From Clitoria ternatea (lineage: Eukaryota; Streptophyta; Magnoliopsida; Fabales; Fabaceae), in assembly GCA_037962975.1 (NCBI GenBank), contig CM075676.1, positions 28,453,001 to 28,517,000 on the forward strand: DNA of 64,000 nucleotides, written 5' to 3'. The translations under genes were made by a program, and so were the position numbers. The notes below the pieces were generated by a model. That model saw nothing but the letters and a program-made list of their open reading frames with translations. It was not told the DNA's origin and ran no database searches. Positions 11,946 through 23,676 of this stretch are shown one piece after another (positions within the stretch are counted from its first letter, which is position 1; the number at the start of each line of letters is the position of its first letter).

Positions 11946-12480
11946 TTATAATGTCAGTCAGTTTTTTTAATTGTAACATTCTATATTTATATTTATTAAT
12001 TATTTTAACGTCACAATTATATATCATATTTCATAAACTAATTTTGTAGACTTTTATTTTGTTCTCTCTCTATATATATAATTAAGTTTTCATATACTAA
12101 ATTATTTAGACTTTTATTATCAATATATATATATATATATAATAGTATAATGAAGTTGATGTTTTAGAGTCAGACTTAGAAGAAGGGTTGAATAAGTCTC
12201 AGACTTTCGCGTGGAACTTAGAAACTTTTTAGCGTGAACCAAACAGATTTTGAACCAAATTTTATAAGAGCAGGGATAAAGAGATTGAATATAGAGAATT
12301 TATATACCATTGCTGGTTGAGAGCCCTCTTAACATACATATAAACACCAAAACATATAGACAAAGCATTTTCGGCAACTTTAAGCCTATTTCTGCAAACA
12401 CAGTCACCAGCTTTGATATTTAAATATATGCTAAGAAGGATCATAACATGGATCATTTTCAATATATTTTTGATACACAG
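11946..12480. other. AT-rich spacer with TA microsatellite and LTR-like tract
   Basis: Contains (TA)n at about 12122-12140 and a stretch from 12150 that has the look of LTR sequence, but no paired ends were found. The 66-aa ORF at 12262-12462 has no recognisable family. Confidence 0.4.
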
Positions 12481-12499
12481 GATCCTTTAATAAGGCAAG

Positions 12500-13450
12500 C
12501 GTAGAGCATCACATGTCTATTTTTCTAAGGCTTTGTTCTGCAAACTCTACCTTCAACATTACAAGGGGATTCCTTATAGGAATCGAGAAACAGATAGACA
12601 TGATAGGATTACATGATAAGATTACAATGGACAAGTGGCAAATAAGATAAGATTCTTATCAATAAGATAAGATAAGATTCTTATCCATTCTGAAATTATT
12701 ATTACATGATACTCACAGAAACTATTATACAAGATGACAAACTTGACAACTTAGTCCTTGTAGATAGGCTCATGACTTGGTCCATCATTCGTAATTGGAT
12801 TTCTATCGTCTGATGAATCATCTTCAGCTTGACTGTAATAGACTATGCTGTCATCATAAAATTGTTCCTACTTATCCATTATTATTCGGTAATTATGGTG
12901 AGGATTTGGAAACTTTTGAACTTTCTTGATTTCTTCTTCTGGAACAACCAAGGGTTGGTCATGAAACTCTGCTCATTTATTTTTAGGAGGGTAGATTACA
13001 TCTAGATGGTTAAGACTATCACATGTTGAATTTACTTCCTTAAACGTTACATTTGCTTTATTGATCTAGTAAAGGAAGATCATTAATTCTTCTTGTACAA
13101 GATTTGGTGTCTTGTAATCATTTATAAAATCTGTGAATTTGGAATAGGTACTTTAAATCCTTACTTGATTTTATGTATACACCCTTTTGGTTTGTGGATG
13201 TTGAAAGTATGGTTAATGAAGTATAGCTACTATGTAGAAACAGTAACTTAATCGAATTGTTTTGTCTTTCATGAGTTCTATTTCTCTTTTAAGTCTTTTA
13301 TCCATTTTTCAAGAGGTTGATACTATCCCATAAAGGTTTTGATCAAGAAAGAACTATGATCTGGATCTTCATATGTTTCTAGGGTTCTTATCATAATCTA
13401 AGTAGGAAATATGATAGGGTAATTATAGAGTATGATCGGTGACAGACATA
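12500..13450 (-). pseudogene. Decayed coding-like tract of unknown, possibly retroelement, origin
   Basis: Minus-strand frames look coding in patches but are broken by many stops and frame changes: an acidic patch with EDPDHSSFLIKTF (about 13350), a lysine-rich patch LKREIELMKDK (about 13290) and a patch FHDQPLVVPEEEIKKVQ (about 12930). I do not recognise the protein; a retroelement or pararetroviral polyprotein relic is possible. Low confidence. Confidence 0.25.
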
Positions 13451-13476
13451 TCATCATCATTACCAAGAGGGTACCA

Positions 13477-14830
13477 TCATGGTGAGTATGCATTTATAAT
13501 ATAATCAATGGTATATATGGGATAGATGAACTGAAAGTAATGGATGGTGACAACTTGGCACGCTGCAATCACATGTGAGCACGAATGATGATATGCCTGA
13601 AACCTCCCACAGTCACAACTGGGATTGTCAGACAATACCACTATATATTTTCGTCCACCTCTCTGCTCTACAGGGTCAAACCCTTCTTCGATCCATGTGC
13701 CCAAACCTATGCCCCCCACATCATATGCCACGCTCCACTGCTCTTTGGGGATTTCATCGATCCATGCAACGATTTCTGGCGTGACTTCACGAAGTTTTTG
13801 CAATTTTCTATCAACATTGCCCAAACCACCCATGAATTTTTCTTTTTTGACAACATTACCCTTATCCTCCATGGGCAACCATCAAAATGATTTGGACACC
13901 TTACAGTAAAATGTGTGGGCTTTGATTCAACCACCGTGTAAGTTTGATGGACCCTCATCGAGTATTGTTTCAACGCAATTTGTATCGTATTTTTTAGCTA
14001 AAATTTAACCCAACATACATTGTCTATATCTGGGTGATCCAAATTTACATTGTTGTAAAATGGTGAAGAACTCCAAAATGTTGGACCACTCAACCCTATA
14101 GTGCAAATAATCTGTTAAGGGTGTTAGGCGTATTTTTTACTTTTCAATAAAACTTGTGAGTAATACATATATTACTAACCAGTTAAAGATGGACCAACGC
14201 CACATGCATTTCCTAAACTTGTGGTTTCAGGAATCGACTCAAAGTCACCTTCAACATCAGTGTCTACATCGCTACCAATCGAAACGTTGCCTTCATTAGA
14301 TTCTTCATTGTTTTCAAACTCAAGTTCAACATTCAAATCCACGTTATCTTCAACAACTAAATCATTATTTATTTCATCTGCAGGTCAGCAAAAATAACAC
14401 AATTACTATTATATCTGTTTAGAAACTAACAACAAATAAGAATCAAAACTAAACATATTTTCTATCACCTTGTGTCAAACATTGTGAAGGGCTTTTTGCC
14501 TCATGCAACGAACACCTCCCAACATCAACAAAAACCTCTGTTGCAGCCATGTCGGATTGTTTTTCAAAAAGCCGCAACACCACCTCAAGCTCCTCATCAT
14601 CAGTTATTCCTAAACTAGAAAACTTATTTTTTTCCTACCAATAACAATCCGGCTAGTTAGCTAAGTAATTGTCATGTTACCTTCTATTTTCAACTTAGCT
14701 AAAATCTTCTGTTTCAGCTCCTCAAAAGTAATATCACGTCTAATTTGAATCAACTTTGTGTTCCCTTCAAACGTAAAACCTTCTGGCCCTTCATATTTTC
14801 GCTCATTCATATAAAGAATCATCATGATTT
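13477..14830 (-). pseudogene. MULE transposase remnant lacking the catalytic core
   Basis: Reading leftwards on the minus strand: a PB1-like N-terminal patch (FTFEGNTKLIQIRRDITFEE, about 14770-14710), an acidic linker in pieces (14640-14180), the MuDR DNA-binding part (KQYSMRVHQTYTVVESKP then GCPWRIRVML, 13970-13850), then after a frame change KLQKLREVTPEIVAWIDEIP (about 13800), and finally the SWIM zinc finger SCDCGRFQAYHHSCSHVIAA (about 13620). The segment that normally holds the DDE transposase core between the DNA-binding part and the KLREVTPEI-like region is missing. Introns, frame changes and the deletion make this a dead copy. Confidence 0.7.
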
Positions 14831-14899
14831 AAGATACCATTTTCTCACCACAAGATGTATTCGCAATCTACACACAAATAAAAATGTCGATTGCTCTAT

Positions 14900-15240
14900 A
14901 GTTAATAACGAAGGGGGTTTTAGATTATGTAGAGGACATTTCGCATTTACGCATAATGAATTGCCATATGGCATGCTGTCATTGGGCAGCATTATTATCA
15001 TAAAACGTAATGCCACATGGCAGCAGCAAGCATATTACATCTGTTGGAGATGCGTAATACGCCTTGTTCTACTTACGTAGTATAGAAATGCGTAATGGGT
15101 CACTTGTTAAGTATTTTGGGCCTGCGTAACTAATCCTATTACGTCGTATGCTGCTACGTAATACTATATTACTTCTTGTTAAAAAACGAAACCTTTGTTA
15201 CACATTTCTAAAAATACGTAATGCAAAAGTTGAAATGACG
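14900..15240. repeat. Cluster of ACGTAAT/ATTACG motifs next to the MULE relic
   Basis: About nine occurrences of GCGTAAT, ACGTAAT or their complement within 300 bp (for example near 14999, 15050, 15089, 15125, 15140, 15157, 15220). Position upstream of the MULE remnant's first exon suggests an old terminal/subterminal region of that element. No clean terminal inverted repeat could be delimited. Confidence 0.45.
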
Positions 15241-15249
15241 TTTTCTACC

Positions 15250-16146
15250 CCAGACAAACAAATATTTTGAAAACGTCTCCATTTTTCTAATTATTTATAG
15301 AAAAATAAAAAAACACGAGAGCGAAAGGTGTGAGAGTTTCTTGTCCATGTCCCATTTATGATTAATTGGGACTATTATCCAATACATTCAACCCAATTGC
15401 TTTTGAATGATGAATCATAAATTAACCAAGTTAAAAAAGAAAGGAAGACACCAGGTCGCAATTTCACTACCTTCCTCTAGCTCTCTGCTCTGCAAGCTCA
15501 TAATATCGTTCATGTTTGGATAAAAGTTAGATTTGATTGGGAAACTGAATTTTGGAAACTTGGATGCTCAATTGGTAATCAGTTATGAAAATAAAAAAAA
15601 TCTAATAATTAACATTGATTTTATATATCGTTTGATAAAATTAAATTTTCGTTAAATTAACATATCTCTTTTTTTTTATTAGTCTAACCCAAATTTGGTT
15701 GGTATAACAATCAACCAAGTGGACACAATACCTAAATTGACACAACTAGTTTATGAGGAACATGAGTTTGTGGGGGTGAGCAATGGGAGAAAGAACCAAA
15801 CATTGCCTTTTCATTTTCGTATTATAACTTTTTGTTTTACTGTGCCTAACAAGTTAAGCTTGTTCAGCTTATTCATGCTGTGTACACCCACTTCTAGTCA
15901 TTCTGTTATTCTGTTATACATATATGGGCTCACTTTGGAAATTATGGTGAGCTCAAATTCTACCTCCTCCTTGTATTTTTCCCGAGCTTAAACCAGGGCA
16001 GATATTTCAAGACAAATTCATATTAGTCGTATTTATTTTTAATAGAACAAAGCACCCTTTAATTCTTATAGTTTACAAATAACAAAAGAGCTATATATTA
16101 AGTTAATAATTGATCAAATTAGCAACATCAAAGCATAAGATATAAC
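15250..16146. other. Spacer downstream of the calmodulin-like gene
   Basis: No convincing gene. The 98-aa plus-strand frame at 15695-15991 has no recognisable domain. The 3' UTR of the minus-strand EF-hand gene lies at the right end. Confidence 0.5.
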
Positions 16147-16722
16147 TTAGGCAAGTTTCTTGCCACTGTTCATCATCCTCATAAATTCATTAAAGTCTAT
16201 AAACCCATCACCATTCCCATCTATCCCTCTCACCATTTTCTCACAAGCACTAATGCTGCAACTCTCTCCCAGGCTTTTCAGAACCTTGGAAAGTTCCTCT
16301 GCACTAATTTTTCCATCCCTATTCAAATCAAACACTTGAAAAGCACTCTTGATCTCTGTTTCTTTCACCTTCTCATCCATGTTGAATATTTCCACGAACT
16401 CTTCGAAATCAATGAAACCATCTCCATCAGAATCCATTGCCTGAAAAGACTCCACAGCCTCAGAGTCTCCGATGCCCCACCCCATTGTCCTCACTGCTTC
16501 CTTGTACTCTTTAAACGAAATCTTGCCATCTTTGTTTGTGTCGAATTTGTTGAACACCCATTTCATTTCCTCGGGTCTTGGCTGAAAACCACAACTTGCA
16601 CTTGATGCTTGTCTTGAATAATTGGTTTTTTGGTTGCTCTTCATGGGTGGGTTTTCGGGTGGAGAGGGTTTATTACCCAAAGTGTTGCTGTGATGAAATT
16701 GAAGGAAGCTCAATTTCGACAT
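16147..16722 (-). CDS. Calmodulin-like protein with four EF-hands (CML)
   Basis: Intronless 191-aa frame. Four canonical 12-residue EF-hand loops are visible: DTNKDGKISFKE (61-72), DSDGDGFIDFEE (97-108), DLNRDGKISAEE (132-143) and DGNGDGFIDFNE (168-179). Each has Asp at position 1, Gly at 6 and Glu at 12, so all four should bind Ca2+. A low-complexity N-terminal extension of about 50 residues (Ser/Asn/Pro-rich) precedes the first hand. Calmodulin has 149 residues, so this is a CML, a Ca2+ sensor that acts by binding target proteins. The exact CML subgroup cannot be named from sequence alone. A TATA box lies about 105 bp upstream. Confidence 0.95.
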   Translation of the reverse strand: MSKLSFLQFHHSNTLGNKPSPPENPPMKSNQKTNYSRQASSASCGFQPRPEEMKWVFNKFDTNKDGKISFKEYKEAVRTMGWGIGDSEAVESFQAMDSDGDGFIDFEEFVEIFNMDEKVKETEIKSAFQVFDLNRDGKISAEELSKVLKSLGESCSISACEKMVRGIDGNGDGFIDFNEFMRMMNSGKKLA

Positions 16723-16826
16723 AGCCTATTTTTTTGGACTAAATTGGCTAAATTCTTAAAATACTCAAATATTTTTTTGGTACCAAGACTGTTTTTCTGC
16801 TGCTACTAAGGTTATCGTTTCATTGT

Positions 16827-16837
16827 GTATATATAAT
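16827..16837 (-). promoter_or_regulatory. TATA box of the CML gene
   Basis: Minus strand ATTATATATAC about 105 bp before the start codon. Confidence 0.55.
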
Positions 16838-16839
16838 AA

Positions 16840-18330
16840 TAAGGCATAAGGTTTTTGATTTTGAGATGATAAGTGGTAGAATCAGAAATGTGTACAAATT
16901 CCTAACGCGTTAAGTGACTCATCATCCTTCAAGCTGATGATTTACTTTATTGATAAAGATTTATGTTGTGAAGTTTAAAAGAAATTTTAGGCAGAAATGA
17001 GTGCTCCTGATTCACCAAATGTTGTGGTTCTGGTGGAAATTTGCATCTTTGAGGTGGATTCCATCCCTCTTTTTCTCAAACTGCGTATTCACCACCATGC
17101 CCCACTTACAAAGTGTATGATTTATTATCCGTGATTGAATTGATTCTAGACTATCGTGAATCTTTAAAATTGATTTTATTTAAACTTTATCTTAAAGGAA
17201 TATGTGATTTCTTTTGAATAACAAATATTAGGAAAGTAATTTTTATAAAATATAATGTTTGAATGTTCTTTGTAAAATTACTTTCGAGCTATACAAGATA
17301 TTATTACATTAAGCATTGTCGTTTTTGTTCAAATATGATCTTGACATAATAATTAATCATCTAAGTTTTACCTAAAAATTTTAAAATCAAATTTAATTCA
17401 TATCAAAGCTTGTTTTGACATGACCTCTCAAGAAATTTCAAACACACAAAAAGTTGATTCCTTATCTCATGTGTCACACGCAGTGTTATCAACAACATAC
17501 ATGGAATGCTTAGGCATGATTCCACTTGTTTCATCAACCAGCGTAGGAAGTTACTTCCACTCAGGGTGATTGCAAGCTTTTTTCTTTTCAGTTTTAAAAT
17601 ATGGGTTTGAAAATTAAAGTTATTTAAAGAAAATAACTTAATTTTTTAAAATCTGCTTTTAAAATTTTGAAAATTATATTTTTAAACCATAAAAACTCAA
17701 CTTTAGTTTTTAGTTTTAAAATTTTATCACATAAATCGAGGTACCTACAAGTCAACAAAAAGACTAGTCATCGTAATCGGCTGGTAAATATCCTGTGTTA
17801 CATTTATCTGTATAAAAGTTTTAAAATTTGAACTTATGTTTTTATTTTTTAAAAGTAAAAACTAAAGAATAAAAAACTAAATTAAATTGAACTTGTGTCT
17901 ACTTTGTTAAGGACTAAATTTGTATTCATAAGGTTACAAAGTTAAATCCTAGTATCTCTGGACTTGTTGGTGGAGTGATATGTAAGTACATGTGTAAGCG
18001 TTAATCAAGTTTTGAGACATGCTCTCATGAGCTCTAGAGGCCCAACTCATTTAACTATTTTTGTAGGAAAAAAGTAAACAAAATGAGATCATAAGTTTCA
18101 CCAATGTTCAAATAAGCCATGGTTAAATTGGTGATTAAACTGTGATTGAATTAGTAATGATAAAGAATCGACCCAAACTGATCATCTAGTCAATTCACAG
18201 TTCAACTGGTCAGGTCTAGTTTTGATAATAATGAGTTTCACACTTGTATGTTTTTTCATTTTATATACCTTTTTTTTTACTTTAAGCAAAATTCAACTAT
18301 TAGTCGCTTGAGTTAGTTATTTCTTTTTGG
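16840..18330. other. Intergenic spacer upstream of the CML gene
   Basis: AT-rich sequence. No gene or mobile element ends recognised. Confidence 0.5.
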
Positions 18331-18339
18331 GTAAATTAC

Positions 18340-18575
18340 CCTGATCATCCTTAGGTTTTTCGACCAGTTATTTTTTACATTTTACACCAATTCCCCAACC
18401 AGTGTACATTTAAGAGGTGTAAAAAATAGATTTTACATCAGTTCCTTTTACATACCCAAAATATTACATATTACAATGGTTTTCTTTTTGTAACTGGTGA
18501 CATTTTTTCACCAAGTCTTTTTTCAATGTAAAAACCTTGGTTTTTACATTTGTTTTTTTACAACCGGTGTAAAAA
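18340..18575. repeat. Clustered ACCGGTGTAAAAA-like motifs
   Basis: GGTGTAAAAAATAGA, AACTGGTGACATTTTTTCACC and CAACCGGTGTAAAAAATTAC recur within 240 bp in both orientations. Such dense short inverted motifs are typical of subterminal regions of CACTA-type DNA transposons. No terminal repeat was found. Confidence 0.35.
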
Positions 18576-18899
18576 ATTACTTTTTTTCTTTCCTAATACT
18601 ATTTTTCAAATTCAAAATTAAACTAGAATTCACTTATATTTTATTGTGGGAATTCTTTCTCAAGAATCACTTCTATTCTATACATAACCAATAGTAACCA
18701 ACCTGCTAAGTAGTTGCTAATTTCTAGCTTTCTCCTATTAATTTAAGTTCCTATATAATACATGCTTATTATTCACTAGCAATCCAAAAGCTCCAGTTGA
18801 CGCATGAAACACTAACAAAAAATTAATAGGAAAGCAAGACATAGAAGGCACAATTTATCTTGCTACAACAGAAGTGTGTTGGTTTTAATGATATTGTTG

Positions 18900-19395
18900 G
18901 GTAAAGCCTTGTTGATACAACGACTATTACTGGCGGGCACTACCCGAATTCAATGATTATGAATTTCTAAATATGTTTGATCAATTTCTTTGGATCATGT
19001 GAAGCTCTTTCTACCTGTTTTCTCACCGGACTTCCACCACATGCACCTATAACATCTATACAGATCACATATCAAAATAGGCCAGATTAAAAACCAATTA
19101 CATTACTAGTAACTTTCAGTCTTCAATTAATATCAAATGCAAATAAAAGGGAAACAAAGGTCACAATTTATTATCACAAGGCAGGTAAATACTATCATGC
19201 TGTAGAGTTCCAACAAAGGAAAGCCATTTGCAGATAGATTAGTTTAATAGAAAGAAGGCCAAATAGCCAAGGGTGAGCATTGTACCTTGGATTTATATTT
19301 CTCTTATTGACTCTGCACCTGTAAGTCCTCCACTTCAACATTTCTTCTTCCACTGTTACATTAAACATTTCATGCTCCCTAAAAGATCAAATGCA
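18900..19395 (-). pseudogene. WRKY-domain pseudogene (decayed)
   Basis: Minus strand. The first part reads KWRTYRCRVNKRNINPR (19286-19335), aligning with the WRKYGQKxVKGNPNPR core (W, R, Y, V, K, N, N, P, R kept; the heptapeptide itself is WRTYRCR). It stops at CCAAG|GTACAA, exactly where the conserved intron of group I/II WRKY domains splits the Arg codon. About 190 bp further, a second part reads SPVRKQVERASHDPKKLI, then after a 1-nt loss TYLEIHNH followed by a stop, which corresponds to the VRKxVERASHDP and HxH end of the WRKY zinc finger. The Cys part is out of frame. Loss of the heptapeptide, frameshifts and a stop show a dead gene. The rest of the transcription factor was not found. Confidence 0.7.
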
Positions 19396-19399
19396 AAAA

Positions 19400-20520
19400 T
19401 CAACCAACGGACAGAGTAGATCTAGCAAATAGCCTGCTACAGTAGGCCGGAGTGTGAATTGGCACTTTAGAATAGCCTTGGAAGCATCAAACATACACCG
19501 TATGCATGCTTGAGCATGATGTTGTCCCTTCAAAATAACCAATAGCTAAAAAGATATAAAGGACAAAAAATTGTTTTATTTTTTAAAAGGCAAAAACAAA
19601 GAAGTGTTGCATAAAACTGAATATAAAGAAACTGCTCAGCATTTTAAGGGAAAGCAAATATTAGTAAATGAAAGATGAGCACAGTTTACTAAGGTTGTGA
19701 GTCGTGACTTGGAGAATGGAGATGTTTGGCTTAGGCAAAATGCAATCACAATTCTAACTAATTTAGTATATTCTTTTCCTTTATATTGGATGTTGAGTTA
19801 AATTTCTACAATCAACATCAATAATCACACACCTAATTTTTGGGTTGACAAGGAACAGAGCATCAATTATCAACAAACCAAACGTTAGCCACAAATTCAG
19901 AAAATATTAAATTTACATTTAAGAGATTGATCAACTTTCATATCATAATACATGCAAGTACAAATCTTCATATTTAATTTATCAAGTTCATCATTTTAAC
20001 ATTCCACTGACCCTCTTTTCCATCTAACATATTAGTTATACAAATCATATTAATACTCTAAATTCAAAACTAACCCTTATATATGAAAAGTTTATATTAA
20101 TTGCTAAGATTTAATATTTTGTTCCAAATTCCAGGTATTATTTCCTTAGAATTTCATACATGATCCTATAGTAAATCACTACATCATTTTCACTTATTAA
20201 TTACTCTAATAAACTTAACTTAATTCCTTCTTAACTAAATTTCCAATTTTCCAGCATTTACCCAATTAATTAAAAACATATTTGAATGACTAAAATAATA
20301 ATTTTCTTTACTCAAACTTAAAGTCCAATTTCCTAATTTCTCATTCAACACTTAAGCCCATTTTTCCAGCACACTCACTATGTCCAATTTAACATGCAAG
20401 CAACACATAAAATTCAAAAATTGCCACATCAAATTAATCATGCATAAAATCACCAAAATTCACATTTTAAGGTACTTCGGCCTAACATGCATAAATATAT
20501 TTTCCACAATATTTTCAACC
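19400..20520. other. AT-rich spacer
   Basis: No coding or repeat structure recognised. The 5' part of the WRKY relic may extend into its left end. Confidence 0.45.

Positions 20521-20523
<3 letters not shown>

Positions 20524-20562
<39 letters not shown>
20524..20562. repeat. (TA)n microsatellite
   Basis: About 18 TA units in a row. Confidence 0.95.
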
Positions 20563-20564
<2 letters not shown>

Positions 20565-20639
20565 TGCATATTATAAGTGCCAAAATAAAGAAAATCACAT
20601 GCACATAGAGTCAAACTCATGGTAGAAAAATTAGGGATT

Positions 20640-22475
20640 TTCTTTAAAATTTTCTATGTAAAACTTAGGGTTTTTAATAAAAATACTTTTCCTTCTCCAC
20701 TCTAACCACAATTACCTTTTTGTCTTGCATGCACACATTTCTTTACCACAGTTTTGGTGATTGGAACCCAAGGGAGGTTCCCACACCTTTGCACGTCAAA
20801 AAATTCCAACCAAGATTATAGAGACTCCCCATTTACCTAGGGTTTTCAATGCAAACTCCTTGGGCAGTGTTTAGACCTTCTTTTCCTCGTAACCTAGGCT
20901 CCTGAAACAGCTTCAAAAATTGCTCCAAGTTGTTGGAACCAAGGCTGAAGGTGATGGCTTCTTTAGTAGTGGTGGTTGTGGCTAAGATGGTGGAAAATGG
21001 TAACTTTGGCCTCCAAAGCTCTTTAACTCACATGCATGGACTCACAAGGCACCAATCAAGACATGCATGACTAGAATGATGGCATGGGATTGATGATGAG
21101 AAGATGATGAAAAATTGAGGATCTAGGGTTTGGTGGAGCTCTCAGGTTGGAGGAGAGCTTGCTAGACCATAATTCTTGCATGCATGGCTCCTAGGTGTCA
21201 AAGCTGGACCAAACTTGGTGGAAGAAGACGGTGGTGGCATAAGAAGGATGATGGTGAAGAATTGGAAAGATAACAAAGGAGGCAAAGGAAGTCGTGTTCT
21301 CGGCTATAAAGAGAAAAATGGTGAAGATGACTTTTGGTGTGGCTTAGTGATTAAGAGAAGAAAAGTGAAGTAATGTTGACCATGCATGTACAGTGGAGGA
21401 GATAAAGAGATGTTGGAAAATTAAAGCTATGGAGAGAAGAAGCAAAATGGAGAAGCAAGAAGTGTTTGGTCATGAAGAAAGGAAACGAATGAATATTATT
21501 CCTAAGTCTCTTTGCTATATATACGATGCATAGATAGGTGGCAATGGATCAGAATAAGTTCAAGTTAGTGGGAGGAAACTAGGTGCTATGTTGCAGCTTT
21601 GCATGGAGAATGGGAGAAGAGTGTGGACACATGGCTAGGTGAGTGTCATTTTTGTTGACACCTAGTTGCAAGGATAAGGTTATGATTCGATGTGATTTTG
21701 AAGAAATGATAAACATGAAAGTTATTCCTTATTCTTTCCTTGTGACAACAAGCTAAAGAACGTCTAATTTTTACAACTAGAGTAAAAGTTATGCCTAAAA
21801 TACCAAATGAGGTTTAGGCAGGACGCGAAGCTACAAATCAGTAGTTTGTGATGCAAACTGGGATTTTTAGGCTTAGAACTAGCTTTTGGTGTCTTCACAA
21901 GTCATGGAAAATTTTGTTATGAAGATTTCAAGACCAAGATAATTCAAATCGCTACATTGGTAGGTTAAGTTACGTTAAAAATAATGGAACATGTGCAAAA
22001 TCATAGTATTTAGGATGAACATGACCAAGAAAATAGAGCTAGGATTTTGAAAAGTTTTAAAGAAAATTAATCAGACCATAGATTTCAATCAATAGGTTTA
22101 ACCTCATAGCCTTCTCTTCTCCTCAAGGTCTTCTAAAATCCTGGGCGTACAATTTTGAGCCTAAAGCATAGAATGTCGGTACGATACGCGAACAATCAAA
22201 AGTCGGTTTACGATTTTTTATGTAACTACATCAATTTAAGTCTGTTTATTATTTATTTACCATGGTCCCTATTCCCATTATTCATCATAATTTTATACTT
22301 CTCAATATCATGTATTTTTCTAAAAAATTTAACTTTCTCCTAAAGCCAAACATACATAGAATCGGAGTATAGAGTCAGCTAAAACCCATATTTTTTTCAC
22401 AAAGAACATACAACATAACTTCATCTTACAAGTCCATGGCCTTGGAGACTTGCCCTAAAAATCAAAGGTGTTACA
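20640..22475 (-). mobile_element. TGTAACACC-type LTR
   Basis: The right end GGTGTTACA (22467-22475) is the reverse complement of an LTR start. On the minus strand a TATA box (21516-21523) is followed by pyrimidine-rich leader-like sequence, and antisense modules lie at about 21710-22010, the same layout as the LTR starting at 45924. The left end is estimated. The 65-aa plus-strand frame at 21176-21373 lies in this LTR and is not treated as a gene. Confidence 0.5.
21516..21523 (-). promoter_or_regulatory. TATA box of the 20.6-22.5 kb LTR
   Basis: Minus strand CGTATATATAGC followed by a T/C-rich tract, as in plant LTR promoters. Confidence 0.5.
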
Positions 22476-23676
22476 TAACCTCTGTTCTTATTATTGAATG
22501 ATTCTTATTCCTATTAAATGGTGTTAAATACAATTTTTTGAAACAGACTAATATATTAATTTGTTAGTTTTTGTTAGAAATATTAAATATTAATTTATAG
22601 GAGATATTTTATGTGTTTTCAACTGATGATCAGACAAAGAATAAATGAACATATACATTTTCTATTTGAATGTAATTCATATGGGTTTCAATGAATTTGT
22701 TCTATTTAGTGGTATTTACATAAACTCTTCATGATTGTGCTAGAAAAACATGTTTAGAAGGGAAAATTTCTCTATTTGTATGGTCGTAACTAGCCATTTT
22801 TGTGTTCTTGTCCAGATTTTTTTGGCTAAAATTTAATGACAACCAATTTTTTAAAAATAATTTACAAGTACAAGTTGATTTGAAAAGGGTTTTTTCAAAT
22901 AAGCTTTTAGTCCATTTTCAATCAATTAAATAACTTTTTAAGGTATCAACGAGGTTGGTACCTTAAAAAGCGGCTTAATAAGGACTTTGGTGTATGTAAA
23001 AAATTCGTATTAGGAGTTTTACTTGTCATATTTAGATATATGACGTGGGATCTTGAAAGAAAATGCTTATGAAACATTTAGAAAAAAAATCTTTTATACG
23101 ATGTTGTTTTATATCAAGTGTTTAAACAACTAATTTAAAAATGGCCTTTTCAATAAGATAGCCAACAGATTTAAATTCTCTTCATTTTACTAAATTGGTT
23201 GTGTTTAAATTGATCGCATATTTGATTTAAAAAGCCTTTTATAATCAACTAATTTTTTTTGTCCGCTTTGGTATGTGATTATACATGAATATATAACAAA
23301 AAATTTCCTTAATCACAAGAAGTTTGCCATAGGGATCTAACTTAATTTTTTAAGGTATATGAATTACTGTAAAATGTACTATTCATTTGTGTTCAAATCC
23401 TACCCATACATTAAAAAAAGAGGGGGGGAACACATACATATGAGATTCGAAAAATGGACTAAAAATATATTCAGGGAAAATCATGGGTCCTACATTGACC
23501 TACGCTTCTGTACAATCACATTAAACTTTACAATTAATTTGTCCTAAATTTGACCAATTAAATGCTAGATAGGATGTTGTCATGTACACCGGTTAATAAA
23601 AATCAAAAGACTGTGCATTCCTATTTGGCCCCTAGAAAAAGGAGGGTAAGAAACATGAAAATTAGGGCTTTGCTAA
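22476..23676. other. Spacer downstream of the sucrose transporter gene
   Basis: AT-rich. A short inverted repeat near 22930-22970 (CTTTTTAAGGTATCAAC / GTTGGTACCTTAAAAAG) could fold as a hairpin. No gene was found, and the 3' UTR of the transporter lies at the right end. Confidence 0.45.

Noticed and set aside
13585..13890. 101-aa plus-strand ORF
   Set aside because: Complement of the MULE DNA-binding/SWIM region; a shadow frame.
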